From Nemertoderma westbladi (Eukaryota > Xenacoelomorpha > Nemertodermatida > Nemertodermatidae): 43,211 bases of DNA. The stretch lies in contig JAUCBJ010001684.1 in the NCBI GenBank assembly GCA_032718475.1, forward strand, positions 1-43,211, in the 5' to 3' direction. The position numbers and the translations under genes are program-made. Within the stretch, counting starts at the first letter, position 1; the number at the start of each line of letters is the position of its first letter. The notes under the pieces were generated by a model that was not told the DNA's origin, did no database searches, and saw only the letters and a program-made list of their open reading frames with translations. Below, in pieces: positions 1-12,091 of the stretch.

Positions 1-2061
1 GTTTTACTACGCTGGGAAATTACAGTGGAGAATAATAACAATATAATATCCGCAGAGTATAATAATAATAGAGTACTAGTAGTATATTAATATCTTAAAA
101 TGAAAATGAAAACTGAACCAAAAGCTATTTGTGATTAAATTGTGAAAATGGTAACATCCATTAATGTAGAGAATATTATTCTCTACACACTACACCGACC
201 TTTACTATGTTTTAATTCATAAAAACATATACGTAATTTGTTTGGCCTAAAATGATAATTGACTGTATATGTCCGTGTGTGTAAGTACCGGTATGTAGCA
301 TATAAAAAACATCAGTGTAAGACTGTAAGATAGGATTATGGGTGGATTAAGCGATGCGTGATCCAACCAGCCAATTATGTCAGTGACATATGGCAAAGAG
401 AGACATACAGATTAGAAGCCCGTATAACCACTATTTAATACGCTGTGAACGCAGCTGGTAGAGTTGCCAGCAGCTACGCTAGCTGAATCTATACAACCCC
501 ATGTCCCCATCTCCATTTCGGTTCATCGATGCTGGATGCCTGGACGGGCGGCCAATGGTGTCCCGTTAGATGGGATGAAAGCCCGCCCATTGCCTTTCTC
601 AGGGCTGCTGTTGTGACAAAAGAGATTTTACGCAAATAACAATCCCGGGGGATACCAACTACGGGTAATGAAGGCCGACAATTTGTTTAACTAATAGAAT
701 AGGCCGCGCATCAAAAACCTCTCAACGCCAACTTCGGACGAACGCATAGGAAATTAACGGAATGGAACGATATCATTACTGCAACAAATAGTTCGGTTCA
801 CATATCTAGCAATACAATACAATACTGTTAACACAATGCAATAAAATTCAGAATTCATTTTTTTTTTGAATTTGGGTTATATAAACAACATTATTATTGT
901 AGTCTGATTAGCCGCGCCGCTTTGAACAAGTTGAGGATTTACGGTGCCTTGACCGACCGATGTAATACGATGTACCTAAATATCATCAACACACACGAAT
1001 TTCATTATCCGATCGCACAGGCGCTGTGAATATCATTAGAGATTCATTATAATGGAAGAGTTATGCCGTTAGGAAACCGGATATTAACTAATTATAGCGG
1101 CTCAGTTGAAGGAAATCGCCTTGTATATTCCCATTTACTAACTAGTTAGAATTGTAGGATAAGGAAAATAGATCCAAAGCAAAAATATTATTTACAAATA
1201 AATTTAAAACAAAAATGAATCACAATGACATACTGTAACGTCAAAGATTAACTATAACAAACGCAATTAGAAAGCTACTCACAATCGTACATCGATTGGG
1301 ATTGGGATTGGCTGTGTCAATTCCGTTAAGATTGTAATGGAGGTGGACATACTATGTTCGTTCATGTACTAGTAAGAAGTATACAGTATAGAGAAACATT
1401 GAACATGAAATGGTGACTCTCGTCTGACTAAAGAATTATTATCAAGGCGAGAAGAAATACCACTTATGAAGGTTGATTAAGCAAAGTGACAGTTGTAAGA
1501 TTGTCGCAATTCGCAGGGAAAGCAAAAGCTAAATGTTCAATCGTAATGCATATGACCTCGGGAAGACCAAAGTAAGTGGACAAAGGGCAGGCCTTCGGTT
1601 GTTATAAATCATTCAAGGTCAAACAATGCGAAAGCCAGGGTAATTGGACGGCCACTAATAAAGGAAAGCAACCAGCCGTGTGTAGTAACCGTTGTTGGCT
1701 GGCACCGCTTGCAGCTACTGGCGTACCGGTACACACACGACTTGTATCAGCACATCAAATAATCACACGGGATCTGGAGATTGCGCGATTCTAATCATTT
1801 CGCATCCGGGGGGTGTGTTAAAGGGGCAAAGGGGCAAAGGGAGGATAGGATGCGATGATATAATAGCAGCCAACGTGGAGAGAGTAAATCACCCAATCAT
1901 GCACAACCCACACAACCTCACAAACTACCTATAAAGTACTACAACTAACACTATACCGTAGACAGCCTCCCGGCAAATGTTTATGGGTGAAATTGAAATT
2001 CAATGACCATTCTTCAACCTAACCCTAGTTACTAGTTAGTATCTATTTACCAGATGTGTGT
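1..2061. other. Intron after exon 6 (left part): no gene seen
   Basis: AT-rich unique-looking DNA. No exon of the minus-strand gene continues here in phase 0. A GC-richer patch at about 480-640 and short open frames at 1576-1934 lack splice support and family similarity. Confidence 0.6.
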
Positions 2062-2330
2062 GGGGGGGGGAGGGGGGGGGGGGGGGACTTTCGATGCAAT
2101 CAAAATTCATCCCTCTCCAGGGAAAATCGACGCAAATAACAGCTGATTACTCCTAAAAATTAAACTGTAACCTGTTCTATTGACTTTTGTTTATTACTTA
2201 ACTTTAGTGCCACTGTAACCTACTCATTTCCCTAAATTGGTAATTTAACATTGAGAAGAGATATTAATTTGTCGAGATGGGATTTGCGTCAAATCGCCCC
2301 GCCCCCACACCTCCCCTCCCCCTCCCACCT
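2062..2330. mobile_element. G-run/C-run bounded non-autonomous element, copy A
   Basis: Starts with an interrupted run of about 24 G (2062-2086) and ends in a C-rich tract (about 2297-2330). Its interior matches 9777-10030 over most of its length; shared strings include caaataacagctgattactc, ctgtaacctgttctattg and tgggatttg. Same orientation as copy B. The G-rich start and C-rich end form crude inverted termini. No coding capacity. The superfamily is not recognised. Confidence 0.7.
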
Positions 2331-2448
2331 TCCCTTATCCCATAATGCGAATATTTATAGTATATTTTAAAAACGAGGAAATTCGTTTGTATAGTTTGCT
2401 TGTCTGTTCGTCTCGGTTGTACTATATTATACTCAGCCTATAACCCAC

Positions 2449-2698
2449 CTGTGTCGACTGTATGTTGCCTCCGTTGTTGAGTCCGTTGATACTATTGTTC
2501 GTGCTTCTCCGCCCCTTCCCGTTCGTGGTTCTCAGCTTGACCTTGCCCGCCACGGTATCCGTGGATCCACTGGCCGCCCCGTTGCTACAGCTACCGTTGT
2601 ACCCGGGTGCGGAAGCGGCGGCTGTACCCGACCTTGTCGTACGTTTCGCACGTCCGTTCGACCGACTTTCATAGTCCGACGCCGGGGACTCGCAAAAC
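2449..2698 (-). CDS. ZNF608/ZNF609: Exon 6: FCESPASD motif and Ser/Asn/Gly-rich basic segment, residues 283-366
   Basis: The 250-nt exon starts after an acceptor ending ...ttgatcttttag (2699) and ends at CAG|GTGGGT (exon end 2449). Its first base completes Arg283, giving the family motif APPRFCESPASD (residues 280-291). Vertebrate homologues continue here with an Arg/Gly-rich basic run. This protein has NGRAKRTTRSG, then an Ala/Ser/Gly/Asn-rich stretch and a second basic patch (GKGRRS). CpG-rich composition sets it apart from the AT-rich flanks. It ends in phase 0. The next exon, expected to start the long segment with the C2H2 finger, is not found between 1 and 2448. Confidence 0.93.
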
Positions 2699-4149
2699 CT
2701 AAAAGATCAATAAAAGTCGCATAAAATCGACCTTTTATAATAAATAAATCTAAAAGATTAAAAGGCCCCCAAAACGATTAATGTTAAATAAAAGTGATTC
2801 CAAATATTAATTAAAGATTACTTAATCCCTATATTAATATAGGTTATTAACTTATATTATTTTGATTTATCTTTACATTTTAAAACGTTTGATTGGGCCG
2901 AGAACAGGGTTGGGAAATTACAATGCTTGGTTGGAGTAGGACATGCAACGCGAAGACAATGGAATATTGTCACCCATGGAGAGAATAATGGGTCAAGTTA
3001 TGAGCCGCCTTAATGTATATAAAACTAAAGATATATCCTCGGGTGAGAAACCATTTCATATAAAAGATAAAAGGCTTTACAAAGGGCTATAATTATGTTC
3101 AGAACAAACACTTAATGGTCTTTACAAAGGAACAGCGTCGGCCAAGAACTGAGCTGTGACTATATGTATGAATGGTTAACGGACGGACTATATAATGATA
3201 TATCCGTTTGCCAGAATTAGCGACTGTTATACTGTTTACAATGCGTTAATAAGGATTTGAATTATCAGAGTTATCATCAAACATGCGTGAGACGTTCATG
3301 ATGTCAATGAGCGGAACACTATATGAGAGGTACAGTTGAGAAACAATAGATCCTTGGGCACAGTCATATGCATCGCTGTTTATTTCGAAAATGTTATCCA
3401 TTTTTAAAACTTAAATCCCACAGTCAAGGCTTTAAATAAGTCAGTTCTACTCTATAAAGCTGCTGCTAATGAAGGCTATTCGAATATTATTTTATAATTG
3501 ATAATATTTTCGACGAAAGTACATATATCCCGAGTGACGCCTGGGTTTCAGCATTCGGCCATCTTCTAGTCTGGTCGGTGAGTTTACCTGGATACATCGG
3601 TGTATTAGGTAGATTCATTATACAGCGGACGACCAACTATCATCTACACTCCATTAATATCGAACTATTATATTCCCGAGGCCGCGCATTCAATGTATAA
3701 GTACCACTTTTGGGCGGCTCACATCAAAAAAATACGAAATATTTTCCATAAAAATAAATGGAATATTCTGGGCGTTTTAGTTGAAAAGGCTTCTCTTGCT
3801 GATTGATATAAACATTTGGTGTTCCCCCGATAAAGTAACAATATATGAATGAGTGTAAATAATTGGATTTTATATTAGATTAGTCGCCACTCAATGGTGA
3901 TTAATCTGGAGAAAATGAGAGATCAAGAAAGAACTGAATTACACGAGATATTTCCCAATAACAACAATACACATAGCTGAACCGGAGATGCGGGGTTGTA
4001 ATACTCGGTGTCAATGGCAATCATTTAACAACGCCGTTTATAAGATACGAACAATGATCTAAGTCAATTACTGTATAGCGAACGATCCCAATTACTGTCG
4101 CTCGTTAGCCTGATTGGGGTTAGGAAAGCAATACAGAGGGCCTATAATA
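2699..4149. other. Intron 5, distal part: nothing recognised
   Basis: AT-rich intron between exon 6 and the C-run at 4150. No open frames of note, no repeats seen by eye and no splice-bounded coding segment. Confidence 0.6.
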
Positions 4150-4169
4150 CCCCCCCCCCCCCCCCCCCC
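4150..4169. repeat. Poly-C run (20 C)
   Basis: Uninterrupted C homopolymer inside intron 5. It precedes a short GC-rich segment (gcgctcacaggagcagg) and may be the edge of an old transposon like other G/C runs in the window. No partner end is seen. Confidence 0.9.
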
Positions 4170-4670
4170 GCGCTCACAGGAGCAGGAGCCCCACCAAACA
4201 AAGGTCGAATATAGAGTCAATCATTCTATGGACTCAGAATTTGAACCAAAACTGCAGTACAAAGTGGAAAGGATTTGAGACGAATCAACTCAGACCCATC
4301 TCCCAGGCATCAGGACCCAACAATGCTCTAAATCTCTATTCTCTATACACTATACTACTTTATATACTGATACTCACACATATTGGATTGTTACCCAAGA
4401 TAAGGAGCACAATGAGTAAGTATAAATAAATACGAGTATCATAACATTGTGAATATACATACTAGCGGGTAAAGTTGTACTTTGCAGCGTGCTGATTCGA
4501 GTTGTTTGTGGCACGAACGAATATTGTGGCACGAACAAATACAGGTAGTGAGAACGAGGATAAAAAACACTCAATTATTATGCTTCTTTGCAAAAACTAT
4601 ACAGTAATATTCCAAAATTGTAAAATTACAAAACGACTGCGAATATAAAACTCCATATAATGCTACTGTA

Positions 4671-4890
4671 CCTTCCGCGCTGGGGACGCAGCAAACTTCG
4701 CCCGCGAGCAATCTTAACCCTCAAAATGAGTGTTAACAACCTCGTTTATTGTTCTTGTTAGAAAAATTCGTCTCTGTAACCTATCGTGTCTGTAACCTGC
4801 TCCTTTCCCCCAATCGGGCGAAGGTTGGACGCGGGCGAAGATTTCCCGCGGGCGAAGATTGCACCCAACCTCCGCGCTACCGGTTACAAT
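4671..4890. mobile_element. Small MITE-like element with imperfect inverted ends
   Basis: Left side: ccttccgcgctgggg followed by acttcgcccgcg. The right side in reverse complement: tagcgcggaggttggg followed by atcttcgcccgcg. These form degenerate inverted termini. The interior contains ctgtaacctgctcctttc, also present in the elements at 2062 and 9777, and the 15-bp motif gcgggcgaagatt is repeated. CpG-rich ends contrast with the AT-rich surroundings. Confidence 0.4.
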
Positions 4891-5024
4891 AACTGTAGCT
4901 TCTAGCTACATCTGATACATCGGAGGCAGACAGTCAGTCAGCTTACAGCTTCTGTGTTTGAATATGAAGTTAAGTTCCTTGTTACTTCTCTATAGAATGT
5001 ACTGCTACTGCTGTAGCACTCAGA

Positions 5025-7168
5025 GTCACGCGAACACCAACAAATCGTATTACAAAAGACGGTCACGCGAACACCAACACATCGTATTACACAAGACGGT
5101 CACGCGAACACCAACAAATAGTATTACACTCTACGGTCACGCGAACACCAACAAATAGTATTACACTCCACGGTCACGCGAACACCAACAAATCGTATTA
5201 CACTCCACGGTCACGCGAACACCAACAAATAGTATTACACTTACACAAGACGGTCACGCGAACACCAACAAATCGTATTACACTCTACGGTCACGCGAAC
5301 ACCAACAAATAGTATTACACTCTACGGTCACGCGAACACCAACAAATCGTATTACACAAGACGGTCACGCGAACACCAACAAATAGTATTACACTCTACG
5401 GTCACGCGAACACCAACAAATAGTATTACACTCCACGGTCACGCGAACACCAACAAATCGTATTACACTCCACGGTCACGCGAACACCAACAAATAGTAT
5501 TACACAAGACGGTCACGCGAACACCAACAAATCGTATTACACTCTACGGTCACGCGAACACCAACAAATCGTATTATCCCCGTCACGCGAACACCAACAA
5601 ATCTTACTACACTCCATAATGGCCACGCGAACACCAACAAATCGTACTACACTCCATAATGGCCACGCGAACACCAACAAACAGGTATTGCACAAGACGG
5701 TCACGCGAACACCAACAAATCGTATTACACTCCATAATGGTCAAGCGAATACCAACAAATCGTATTACACTCCACGGTCACGCGAACACCAACAAATCGT
5801 ATTACACTCTACGGTCACGCGAACACCAACAAATCGTATTACACTCCATAATGGTCAGGCGAACACCAACAAATTGTATTACACTCCATAATGGTCAGGC
5901 GAACACCAACAAATCGTATTACCCCCGTCACGCGAACACCAACAAATCGTATTACACTCCATAATGGCCACGCGAACACCAACAAACAGGTATTGCACAA
6001 GACGGTCACGCGAACACCAACAAATCGTATTACACTCCATAATGGTCAAGCGAATACCAACAAATCGTATTACACTCCACGGTCACGCGAACACCAACAA
6101 ATCGTATTACACTCTACGGTCACGCGAACACCAACAAATCGTATTACACTCCATAATGGTCAGGCGAACACCAACAAATCGTATTACACTCTATGGTCAC
6201 GCGAACACCAACAAATCGTATTACCCCCGTCACGCGAACACCAACAAATCGTATTACTCTCCATAATGGCCACGCGAACACCAACAAACAGGTATTGCAC
6301 AAGACGGTCACGCGAACACCAACAAATCGTATTACACTCCATAATGGTCAAGCGAATACCAACAAATCGTATTACACTCCACGGTCACGCGAACACCAAC
6401 AAATCGTATTACACTCTACGGTCACGCGAACACCAACAAATCGTATTACACTCCCATAATGGTCAGGCGAACACCAACAAATTGTATTACACTCCATAAT
6501 GGTCAGGCGAACACCAACAAATCGTACTACACTCCATAATGGCCACGCGAACACCAACAAACAGGTATTGCACAAGACGGTCACGCGAACACCAACAAAT
6601 CGTATTACACTCCATAATGGTCAAGCGAATACCAACAAATCGTATTACACTCCACGGTCACGCGAACACCAACAAATCGTATTACACTCTACGGTCACGC
6701 GAACACCAACAAATCGTATTACACTCCATAATGGTCAGGCGAACACCAACAAATCGTATTACACTCTACGGTCACGCGAACACCAACAAATCGTATTACC
6801 CCCGTCACGCGAACACCAACAAATCGTATTACACTCCATAATGGCCACGCGAACACCAACAAACAGGTATGCACAAGACGGTCACGCGAACACCAACAAA
6901 TCGTATTACACTCCATAATGGTCAAGCGAATACCAACAAATCGTATTACACTCCACGGTCACGCGAACACCAACAAATCGTATTACACTCTACGGTCACG
7001 CGAACACCAACAAATCGTATTACACTCCATAATGGTCAGGCGAACACCAACAAATTGTATTACACTCCATAATGGTCAGGCGAACACCAACAAATCGTAT
7101 TACCCCCGTCACGCGAACACCAACAAATCGTATTACACTCCATAATGGTCACGCGAACACCAACGAAC
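5025..7168. repeat. Minisatellite 1: 37-bp unit, about 58 copies, with higher-order repeat
   Basis: A tandem array whose unit contains cacgcgaacaccaacaaat then cgtattacactc and a variable end (ccacggt, ctacggt, cataatggt or acaagacggt). Units are 30-40 bp and typically 37 bp. From about 5600 onward a block of about eight units recurs, marked by aacaggtattgcacaagacg at about 5681, 5986, 6288, 6561 and 6863, giving spacings of 305, 302, 273 and 302 bp. The array lies in intron 5. Several CpGs per unit make it the densest CpG cluster in the window. Long open frames of up to about 200 codons across it arise only because the unit lacks stops and 37 is not a multiple of 3; they are not genes. Confidence 0.98.
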
Positions 7169-8848
7169 CTTTTTAGGATTACAACCTGAACTTAATTGCC
7201 GAAGGTCCGGCTTAAAATTATCCCGCAAAACACCTATGGTAGAATCCCACAGGATACAACGACCATGTGGGGTTGGGTTTTAGTAATAATTCATGAGCAA
7301 TATATCAACGATGTGGCACCATGTGTTACACAATAGATTATTGTGCACAACGGGGAGTTATTATAGGATCAAATTATCTTTACGATATGACAAGGAAGCC
7401 GTGCAACCTTATAGATTAATAAAGCCGCTTCTCGTTACAACAAGAACTTAAAATAATTTTGTGATAATAACTCCGCCTACGAATTAATTGCTTAATTTCA
7501 GAAGAACCATAAATCCTTATAAACATCGAACAATAGTGGACGCCAAGGAAACTTATTAGGTTATTTGTTGTTATTTGTCGGATACGACACCCAGAAGGGG
7601 TCGAACCTGGGATCTACTCTACAGGTTAAGAGTCTAAGATTCAGCAGATATGTGTGAGGGGAGATCGCGTCTTGTCCTTGTGGAAGAAAAGCACAGAAAA
7701 TTTGATTTCCAAAAACTGTTATTTTTCTAAGAAATCGAAGAGCTAACAACAGAGTTCTATTGAACAAATTAAGATGACCGCTTATTCTGTTTTTGCAATT
7801 GGTCAAATAACAACATCCAATCGTTCAGCCAGAATTAAGACATTTAAACTGAAAAAAATGTATCATAACGCTGTCAAATTAGAAACACTGGTTGATGGGC
7901 CAAAGCATTTACCGTGCCCGCGATATTAGGTTCGTGTTAGTCGGACAAAATTGGAAACAGAGGTTAAAATCTATCCGAAATGAGGAGGGGGAGGAGGGAG
8001 GCCACTCCTAAAATATTCCAATTCAACGCGGATAATGCAACTAGCCGGGATAATTAGAGATTTGGAAGCTGGCCGGGGAAGGCGATAAACGCCTTGAGCG
8101 AAGAGGGAATAATCACAATGTGGATAGCAGAAGCTGCATTACCGACTTGATTAATCGAGACCAAACTAACGCCGAGGTAGTCCAAGGTTCGGTTCGGGAT
8201 ATCCTTATTTCAGCCGACCCAATTGGCAACCTCCTCACAATTCGAGAATGTCCCTGGTGATTGATTTTTCATGGGGAATGCATCTCCAATTATAGCATAT
8301 AGCGGTCGCGTCCAGGTCCAATACCATTTGACTCCCTGAAGTTGCCCACAACCGCACGCACTCAAGTTGGGCCAAGAGTAAGGGTTCTATCCAATAACGC
8401 TAATTTACTGCATCTGTATGTGAGCTAGGTACGATATTAAATATAAGTCGGGATAACAAATACACAACCGCTAAAACTTGTTCATTAAATGAAGCTGAAG
8501 ACTTCAACTACTCTATATAGCGTAAGGGATGTGGCAATAAATCATAAGGAAGCTTAGTAAACGGATTTCCTTAGTTCCTCGCGTGGAAATGAGAGCAACA
8601 ATAAATCATATAAGGATTTAATGCACACTGGTATAAGGAAGAGGGAAACGGTATAGGAAACTGAGCTGCAACTGCATACCGGTATATATATGTTGTATAT
8701 AATAGGAGGGTATGAAAATTAATTAGATATAAGAATAAATATTAAATTTCTAACAAAAAATATGCTTATTTCTCTGTTATGAGTGCGTTTGGTCTTACCT
8801 TGTAAGATCACCAACCTAGAACCTAGTGCCCACTCGCATTGTTCTTAC
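7169..8848. other. Intron 5, proximal part
   Basis: AT-rich intron sequence. Apart from a possible tRNA-derived SINE remnant near 7566-7690 and the cryptic donor at 8799, I see nothing that can be supported. Confidence 0.6.
7566..7690 (-). mobile_element. Possible tRNA(Lys)-derived SINE remnant
   Basis: On the minus strand the order agactcttaacc (an anticodon loop of Lys-CTT type, 7626-7632 on the plus strand) then ggttcgacccc (B-box type, 7597-7607) resembles the 3' half of a tRNA gene. The spacing between them is about 5 nt too long for a tRNA, and the anticodon stem and the A box are not convincing. It is therefore not a functional tRNA; a decayed SINE is the better guess, and chance remains possible. 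Confidence 0.25.
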
Positions 8849-8936
8849 CTTGGAGGTGCCCACTCATGTTTGCTGCAATCCATCAAGGTCCCCACGTATG
8901 TCTTATTTCTCCAGGTAACATTTACGACCAAAATAC
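8849..8936 (-). CDS. ZNF608/ZNF609: Exon 5: [14 protein letters not shown]...HEWAPP block, residues 254-283
   Basis: The 88-nt exon has an acceptor ending ...cttttgtttcag (8937) and the donor CCAAG|GTAAGA (exon end 8849). It reads [17 protein letters not shown] (residues 255-271), MDC, and HEWAPP (277-282), continuing exon 4 in phase and leaving AG for Arg283. This is the most conserved stretch of the ZNF608/609/Scribbler core and is colinear with it without gaps. A second donor-like site (CAAG|GTAAGA, exon end at 8799) lies 50 nt downstream; using it would give an in-frame TAA at once, so it is not a coding alternative. Confidence 0.97.
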
Positions 8937-9776
8937 CTGAAACAAAAGTTTAATCATTAATTACTATTATTTGTTGAAAGATAACGTTGGCCATCGTATA
9001 AACCACACACCACATCTACTATTCAATAGTTCAGGAAAATCTTCATTTTTTAGCTTGTAATCAGTGCAATGTATATATATACCGGTATACAACATCAAAT
9101 AAATTTAATTTAGGTTAGGTTAGTAAACGGTTGGTTGTGATATAATAATCTGCCATGATTCACGAATAAGCCATCACTATATTAATATCCCCTGCAAAGT
9201 GTTTTTAAACATAATATTTTTCATGACAGAACTGAAATAAGCCAATCCCTAATCCTGAAGCCTCATGTGTGGTTTGGCCAACCCGACATACATTCTCTCC
9301 GGAGCTTCTTATGAGTAACGAGTAAACGACAGCAGGCTGGACAGATTTGATTTACTCGAGGAGAGGGGCGGCGGTCACTGTTTGCCAGTACCGTGCTTCA
9401 AACGCAGTTGGACGAACAGCAAAGGGACCGGGCACAGTGCAATTGAGTGCCATGTGGCTGTAGGCTGTCTGCCTACATCTACAACAATACACAACACATC
9501 ATTAGTCAATTACAATGGACCACAATTCTGGGGAATGGGATTGTTATTATTAGGATTTCAGTGTAGGACTGCAGAGAATATCTGCAAATTGACGCAGAAT
9601 ACTGAAAAACTACAATATTCTAAAATCGCACACCCTAAGACTACCTCCGCAACCGCAATCAAACGTCAATATGTCGCCATATACACATTTTCAAGAAACC
9701 CTCCGGGCCTAGATAAAAAATAAGCTACGCAACGCTCACTCATGCATGTTGGATTATGTAAAATATACAGATAGGA
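8937..9776. other. Intron 4, distal part: nothing recognised
   Basis: AT-rich intron. A somewhat GC-richer stretch at 9280-9480 contains an open frame on the plus strand but has no splice or similarity support. Confidence 0.5.
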
Positions 9777-10030
9777 GGGGGGGGGGGGGGGGGGGGATAA
9801 AATAATGGGACGCAATAAAAATTCATCTCTTTCCAGGGGAAATTGGATGCAAATAACAGCTGATTACTCTTAAAAATCAAACTGTAACCTGTTCTATTGT
9901 GATTAGTTTATTGTTTTGGTTAAAATATCGCGCCACTGTAACCTGCTCCTTTCACTAAATTGAGAATTTAACATTGGGGCGGGATATTAATTCGCCAAGA
10001 TGGGATTTGGGTCCAGTCCCCCCTCCCCTG
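9777..10030. mobile_element. G-run/C-run bounded non-autonomous element, copy B
   Basis: Begins with 20 G (9777-9796) and ends in a C-rich tract (10017-10029). It aligns with copy A at 2062-2330 in the same orientation with scattered substitutions and small indels. Shared core motifs are caaataacagctgattactc, taacctgttctattg and taacctgctcctttc. It lies in intron 4. No open frame. Confidence 0.7.
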
Positions 10031-10777
10031 TCTCAAAATATATATACAAAAAAGGGTATGACAGCAACAGTTGCCCCATCGCGATCACTGGCTCTCAATT
10101 AGCGATCGCTCCTCCTACATTTCTGGCAAAAAGCAAAGACGGATTGATGCTCTATACAAGATATGGGAGTAGATGGGGGCAGCATGAGGCTGCATTAAGT
10201 ACCTCAAGGTATTGTAATCTAATTGAGGCCGAGTTGTTGCCTGTCGGGATTATAATGAGTGGGGAGCTATACGGGGACTTGTTTGGGAAGGAAATTAAAG
10301 GCGATATCTGCGGGGGATTATTATACCAGTACCAGTAGCCAGATAGATGCAACTCTACGTGAGGGTATATGATACGACCCGACCTAGCTCCCCAAACTAT
10401 AATTGTTTTCTGTATCCACTGAAAATATATCACGAATGAGCCCCGAGCGTGTAAGTCCATTCGGCATATAAAAAAAATACATATTGAATTGATAATAAAC
10501 AACACATTATATTGTGATGTTGTTGTTAATGAATACAAAATCCGGTCACGTCAGTTAGTGAGTCAGTGTGTGTCCAGAATAAATAGAAGAATTACTGATA
10601 AACGGGTAACCGTGACATAATTAATTAGTCAATTAATTATAAAAATATAATATCCTGGAATGTCTTCATTCATAGTGACACAAACCACCTCCTCTCTCCT
10701 CCGATATTTTGTCCAGGCCAATCTGATATAAGTCCGGGCTATATTCCAGAACAATAACAACTTTTAACATAACTTAC
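10031..10777. other. Intron 4, proximal part: nothing recognised
   Basis: Unique-looking intronic DNA including a TAAT-rich stretch at about 10618-10640 (ttaattagtcaattaatta). The open frames here have no support. Confidence 0.5.
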
Positions 10778-10937
10778 CTCCTTCTGTCTCGTGCCATACT
10801 ATTCCCTCCAGTTGCACTGTAGTGCCGGGCTCACAGGGGCCCAGACATTCCGGTTCAGTCATGGTTGCCATCGAAGTCGTCATCACTCCAATCGTTCGAC
10901 GCGAAGTGAGTCCTGATGTACTGCCACAATTGGAAGT
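10778..10937 (-). CDS. ZNF608/ZNF609: Exon 4: conserved [12 protein letters not shown] / [11 protein letters not shown] block, residues 201-254
   Basis: The 160-nt exon is bounded by an acceptor ending ...ttttgatttag (10938) and the donor GGAG|GTAAGT (exon end 10778). It is fully open in the frame set by exon 3. It encodes [13 protein letters not shown] at residues 226-238 and [11 protein letters not shown] at 243-253, which is nearly invariant in ZNF608/609 and clearly the Scribbler-type domain. The first 25 residues (Ser/Thr-rich, with RRTIGVM) are less conserved. The exon ends with one base of Gly254, matching the two-base start of exon 5. The domain's biochemical role is not settled; it is often cited as the conserved core outside the zinc finger. 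Confidence 0.96.
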
Positions 10938-12091
10938 CTAAATCAAAATAATACACGCGAAATTAATAAATATACCGCTACGCACTCATCTCATATTAGA
11001 AATGAAACGTCCTACTACAAAGAAACACCATAAGTAAATCGATAGTGATATCCTCTGAATTCAATTATACTGCAGTTTCAGTAGAGCCTTACAGAACACC
11101 CAACATAGCTTCGATACACAAACGTAATACTTTTCTAAAGGGAGTGATCATGAAATGTATGACTTACAATTGGGGGGGGGGGGGGGGGGGGGGGGGGGAT
11201 AACCATATGATAAAAACTGGTGCCAGAGCTGCCTGGCCACTAAATATGACCAAAATAACAAATCTAAACATCCTCAGAATCAAATTATTGTTTAAAATAA
11301 CACCAAAGTACATTCTCAATATACTATGCCGTCTATACATGTTGACCTCATACATTCTCACTCTCCGAACCTGAGGAACTTATAACCGGTGACCAATTCC
11401 CCAATCCCTGTTACAGGAATGACACATTCATATAGACAATAAAAATACCACACTCACCCTCAAACTCCCAAAATAAATAGACCAACCGTCTACAAAGAAG
11501 ATGTATTGTATTATACGGAAGGAAGAGCAAATTTGGTCCTCACCTTCTATACAGGCAGGTTTTGTCATATATAGAGAGGAAACTGGTCTCACAAAGCACA
11601 ACTAATTACCATATCTTTGCATATATATTACTAGGGATTCAGTACGAAATGGGAACCCAAATGGCTCCAACACAAGCCAACTGTGCCCAAAGCGCTGTGG
11701 GGTATGTAGGGACAACAATGGCATAGTAAATTAAAATGAAACCAGGTCGACAGCGTACGCGCTGCAGTGGAGCTACACAGTTGACGAGATGTGAGTACAC
11801 TGATGTGCTAAGAATACAAACGAGTTGAAGCCAAGGGGATAGGGAATGGGACGCACTATAGTTCCACTTACTCTCCTCTCCTATATAGCAAGTTGATATA
11901 TGAGAGATAATGATGTATGGAGTAAGTGCGTCCTCTTATGGAAAACAGTGAATGCAACAAATCAAATAGATTCAAACTTATACTTATATAATTACCAAAC
12001 ATGCGTTACATGGAGCAGGCAGTGTTTAAAATTTTTGAAAATGAGAAACTTTTGACCTGGTGTATCATCCATGTTGAGTTGTCCTGCTTGC
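10938..12091. other. Intron 3, distal part, with a 27-nt poly-G run
   Basis: Contains an uninterrupted run of 27 G at 11172-11198; no matching second end of an element is evident. Otherwise nothing recognised. Confidence 0.6.
11172..11198. repeat. Poly-G run (27 G)
   Basis: Uninterrupted G homopolymer in intron 3, among the longest in the window. It can form G-quadruplex structures. Sequencing through it is error-prone, so the exact length is uncertain. Confidence 0.9.

Noticed and set aside
480-640. GC-richer patch with a roughly 40-codon open frame on the minus strand as a possible exon 7
   Set aside because: After the available acceptors the phase-0 frame demanded by exon 6 meets TGA within three codons, and no family similarity is seen.
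1266-1310. Short minus-strand segment between cacag and a GTGAGT donor
   Set aside because: It would encode only about nine residues of a PI repeat; likely chance.
5619-7145. Many long plus- and minus-strand open frames (up to about 200 codons) with repeated HANTNKSYYT / REHQQIVLH residues
   Set aside because: They are the 37-bp minisatellite read in all three phases; no stop occurs in the unit, and there is no start, splice or similarity evidence for a protein.
5025-7168. CRISPR-like regular array
   Set aside because: The whole unit repeats with no unique spacers, and the context is an animal intron.
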